Source of the DNA: an uncultured Lachnospiraceae bacterium
Lineage (GTDB): Bacteria; Bacillota; Clostridia; Lachnospirales; Lachnospiraceae
DNA: 6,861 nucleotides
Assembly (NCBI GenBank): GCA_902803015.1
Contig: CADCOL010000324.1
Coordinates: 1-6,861, forward strand
Reading direction: 5' to 3'
This document shows positions 5,153 to 6,861 of this stretch, piece by piece. How positions within the stretch are numbered: the stretch's first letter is position 1; each line of letters begins with the position of its first letter. The position numbers and the translations under genes are program-made. The notes under the pieces are model-generated. The model made no database searches and was not told the origin of the DNA. It saw only the letters and a list, made by a program, of their open reading frames with translations.

Positions 5153-5722
5153 TTACTCCCCCAACAGCTTTCTCTTCTGCTCGAGGAACTCGTCCCACGT
5201 AATATAGCCTTCTTCAAAAAGGCCCTTTAATTTGATCAGTTCATCCGCCACCGACTTAGGCGAGGAAGATGCGCCGGATTTTGCCGGCTGATGAAATTTA
5301 TTCACCATCTCCATAATGAGTTTTGAAGTCTCTTCCAGAGCGTCATACTCCCCCTTGCCGACTACAAATGTATTCGGTTCGTAGTCAAAGAGATTACCAT
5401 AATCGGCTCTGGTATTTCTGTCAAAACGTACCATCCCGGGTGCAACGATATTCAGTGTGTATGTCAGGATATCCTTGTCAATATTCACACTGGTAATCGT
5501 CGAATATGGAATCTGCATAAACCCTTTTCCGGCGAACTGTCCCTGAAGTGCACCCTTTTTGATAACAAACACATCCGTGTCTGTACAAATCAGATATTCA
5601 TCACCGTTTCCCGCAAGAGCCGCCAAAGCAGGCGCATCCTTGGGCACAATGCCCTGCGCTGCATCTATCGTTCTTTGCTGAACACCCTTTTTATTTCCGA
5701 TTGTGTACGGTCCCAGTTTCAT
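5153..5722 (-). CDS. PH-like domain protein with C-terminal SHOCT domain
   Basis: 189 residues, no signal peptide or membrane helix. Residues 25-142 are rich in beta strands and end in a helix (YDALEETSKLIMEMVNKF), the layout of a bacterial PH-like domain; strands such as EYLICTDTDVFVIKKG (42-57) and IPYSTITSVNID (71-82) match the typical pattern in which a reporter strand is followed by a Y-x-x-I-x-x-V turn. A Ser/Ala-rich linker (145-156) leads to a SHOCT domain (157-187: ADELIKLKGLFEEGYITWDEF and following Lys-rich helix), a short helical pair commonly found at protein ends and thought to support oligomerisation. The combination PH plus SHOCT is common in Firmicutes and of unknown function. 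GGAGG lies eight bases before the ATG. It follows the TPR-like gene by 21 bases. Confidence 0.85.
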   Translation of the reverse strand: MKLGPYTIGNKKGVQQRTIDAAQGIVPKDAPALAALAGNGDEYLICTDTDVFVIKKGALQGQFAGKGFMQIPYSTITSVNIDKDILTYTLNIVAPGMVRFDRNTRADYGNLFDYEPNTFVVGKGEYDALEETSKLIMEMVNKFHQPAKSGASSSPKSVADELIKLKGLFEEGYITWDEFLEQKRKLLGE

Positions 5723-5743
5723 GGTTTCTGCCTCCGCAAAGCA

Positions 5744-6565
5744 TTACTTTTCTTTCGCAATATGATCCAACACCGCCTGTACATCCTCATCCGGTACGAA
5801 CTCGGCAAAAATCCCCCAGAAGTACGATACCGCATCCTTATTTTGCTCGGCAAAGAAGTGTTTTCCGTAGGAATATGCAATTTTTAAAATTTCCTCGTTG
5901 ACGGAAAGCGGGATTCCGTGCTCCTCAAAGCAGCCCGCCAGATCTTCCAGATTCGGATCCGGCCTTTTGCCGGTTACCTGCTCGATATACGCTAATTCCG
6001 AAGCAATCATGGGATGATTCTCATAACCGCCGCTGAACATAAAGCAGCACGCCGACGTATAATAATCTTCTTTTTCGGTGTAATAATATCCGAGATTACG
6101 ATAAAATCTGGCAATCGACTTTTTCGTAAAAAGGTACGGATAAATCTCCATGGTAGCCTTAAAGAAATTATCGGCGTCGCCGACCATTTTAAATGTTTCG
6201 CCGTATTCAAAAGCCGCAGCAGCGCTTGCAGGATTCCACCGCTTTGCCTTCGCCAGCGCTTTCCTTGCATCCTCCGCGCATCCGAGTTCCACCAAAACGC
6301 TGCCGTAGAGATAATAAAGCGTAAGGAAATCCACTCCGGCATGTTTTACTTCCTTTTTGGGATTGTTAAGGTGCAGGAAAAGGAGTTCCTCCATCGGCTC
6401 CGCGAAGCAGTAATATTCAGTCGCTTCATCATTTTCAAAAAGCGGGGTTTCCTCATACTTTGCCACCGTGCTTCCCAAAAGATCCAGCGCTTTGTCAAAG
6501 TCTTTTTCGGAAATATGAAATTTTACCTCTTCCAGGATTTGATTGAAAGCCTGATTGTCTGACAT
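5744..6565 (-). CDS. TPR-like helical repeat protein of unknown function
   Basis: 273 residues, cytosolic and almost all helical. Two-helix repeats of TPR type can be read at about 7-40 (FHISEKDFDKALDLLGSTV), 83-112 (YLYGSVLVELGCAEDARKAL, then a basic helix ending NP, the best TPR match), 116-147 and 151-184 (YRNLGYYYTEKEDYYTSACC). The C-terminal part (200-273) is less regular and contains FAEFVPDEDVQAVLDHI. TPR units serve as protein-protein scaffolds; no catalytic motif is present. As first gene of the operon it has its own promoter and a ribosome site of the form GGGGGAAG seven or so bases before the ATG. It may bind the PH/SHOCT, zinc-ribbon or DUF4298 proteins made from the same message, but this is inferred only from their order. 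Confidence 0.85.
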   Translation of the reverse strand: MSDNQAFNQILEEVKFHISEKDFDKALDLLGSTVAKYEETPLFENDEATEYYCFAEPMEELLFLHLNNPKKEVKHAGVDFLTLYYLYGSVLVELGCAEDARKALAKAKRWNPASAAAAFEYGETFKMVGDADNFFKATMEIYPYLFTKKSIARFYRNLGYYYTEKEDYYTSACCFMFSGGYENHPMIASELAYIEQVTGKRPDPNLEDLAGCFEEHGIPLSVNEEILKIAYSYGKHFFAEQNKDAVSYFWGIFAEFVPDEDVQAVLDHIAKEK

Positions 6566-6601
6566 AGTTCTTCCCCCGTCGCCCCATACATAGATACATT
6601 T

Positions 6602-6610
6602 ATTATATCA
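6602..6610 (-). promoter_or_regulatory. Extended -10 promoter of the four-gene operon
   Basis: The minus strand reads TGATATAAT: a perfect -10 hexamer with extended TG. At 17-base spacing the -35 position reads ATATTC, with no resemblance to the consensus, so the extended -10 is the main signal. The leader to the ATG at 6565 is about 30 nt and shows no structure. Confidence 0.65.
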
Positions 6611-6656
6611 TACCATCAGGCATTGAATATGATTTATCTCATATCTCTCAAGCAAT

Positions 6657-6681
6657 AAAAAAACGGCGCCCGAAGGCGCCG
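6657..6681 (-). terminator. Rho-independent terminator after the second Rpn-like gene
   Basis: The minus strand folds as CGGCGCC-TTCG-GGCGCCG followed by seven T. It starts 13 bases after the stop of the partial gene at 6694-6861 and has the same stem and loop as the terminator at 4496-4518. Confidence 0.95.
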
Positions 6682-6693
6682 CTTGGCATAATA

Positions 6694-6861
6694 CTAATTA
6701 TTTTTACTCTCAAGTTCTTTGATCCGTTTTTCCATTTCCGCCTTCTCGGCATTTACCGCAGCAAGCTGCTTTTCCAAATCGTCAGCACGTTTTTCTTGCG
6801 CATCAGCCCTGGCTTTCTCGCGTTCCGTATTCTTTCTCTCTTCTTCTCTTGTCTGTTCCTG
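6694..6861 (-). CDS. C-terminal coiled-coil tail of a second Rpn-like gene (start outside window)
   Basis: Only the last 55 codons and the TAG stop are inside the window; the reading frame is open to base 6861. The sequence is a continuous highly charged coiled coil (QEQTREEERKNTERE, later AEMEKRIKELE). It aligns with the tail of the Rpn protein at 3378-4253: over 27 residues from RADDLEKQL to EMEKRIKELE, 22 are identical. I therefore infer that the missing N-terminal part is an Rpn-type nuclease domain, but a different protein with a similar coiled coil is possible. About ten of the 22 identical codons differ at synonymous positions, so the two copies separated long ago. Confidence 0.7.
   Translation of the reverse strand, partial: QEQTREEERKNTEREKARADAQEKRADDLEKQLAAVNAEKAEMEKRIKELESKNN

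Noticed and set aside
6014..6562. Long plus-strand frame of 182 codons opposite the TPR-like gene.
   Set aside because: It mirrors the codon pattern of the minus-strand gene, has no ribosome site or promoter and no recognisable domain; the opposite gene has both promoter and ribosome site.

Overview
All recognisable genes in this window lie on the minus strand. The sequence looks like a moderate-GC Firmicutes chromosome, most likely a gut Clostridia/Lachnospiraceae-type genome. The clues are strong AGGAGG ribosome sites, extended -10 promoters (TGnTATAAT), Rho-independent terminators after each unit whose end is inside the window, and the protein families present (Rpn/PD-(D/E)XK proteins with coiled-coil tails, DUF4298, SHOCT, DUF5131). 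The organism assignment is inference; there is no rRNA or marker gene here. I see no tRNA, CRISPR array, insertion-sequence end or phage structural gene.

Read in the direction of transcription (high to low coordinates) there are four units. (0) 6861-6657: the coiled-coil tail of a gene that begins outside the window, closely matching the tail of the Rpn gene further down, followed by a strong terminator. (1) 6610-4496: an extended -10 promoter and a four-gene operon of unknown role: a TPR-like helical protein, a PH-like/SHOCT protein, a small zinc ribbon and a DUF4298 protein, closed by a terminator with the same stem-loop core as that of unit 0. (2) 4434-3326: a promoter, a structured leader of about 145 nt, one Rpn-family nuclease/putative transposase gene, and a related terminator. 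(3) 3313-1: an extended -10 promoter overlapped by a candidate operator palindrome, then five tightly packed genes: a two-domain flavoprotein with an Isf-type iron-sulfur motif, a membrane-anchored DUF3574-like protein, a DEDDh exonuclease fused to a topoisomerase-type zinc finger, a seven-helix membrane protein, and the first 27 codons of a DUF5131-like protein.

The most interesting part is the Rpn unit. Its leader holds four alternating complementary segments (A:B, B:C, C:D, about 7 bp each), with D being the Shine-Dalgarno sequence of the Rpn gene; this is the layout of a translational switch. Inside the same gene, an in-frame ATG with its own well-spaced Shine-Dalgarno sequence would give a 55-residue protein consisting of the C-terminal coiled coil. 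That recalls the gene-within-gene antitoxins reported for E. coli Rpn proteins. The second Rpn-like tail at the window end is conserved in protein but differs at many synonymous sites, so it is an old paralogue and not a recent copy.

The five genes of unit 3 are coupled very tightly: two junctions have the stop codon inside the next gene's Shine-Dalgarno sequence (TAGGAGG) and one has a one-base TAATG overlap. They are therefore probably made from one message, although their predicted activities do not add up to a known pathway.
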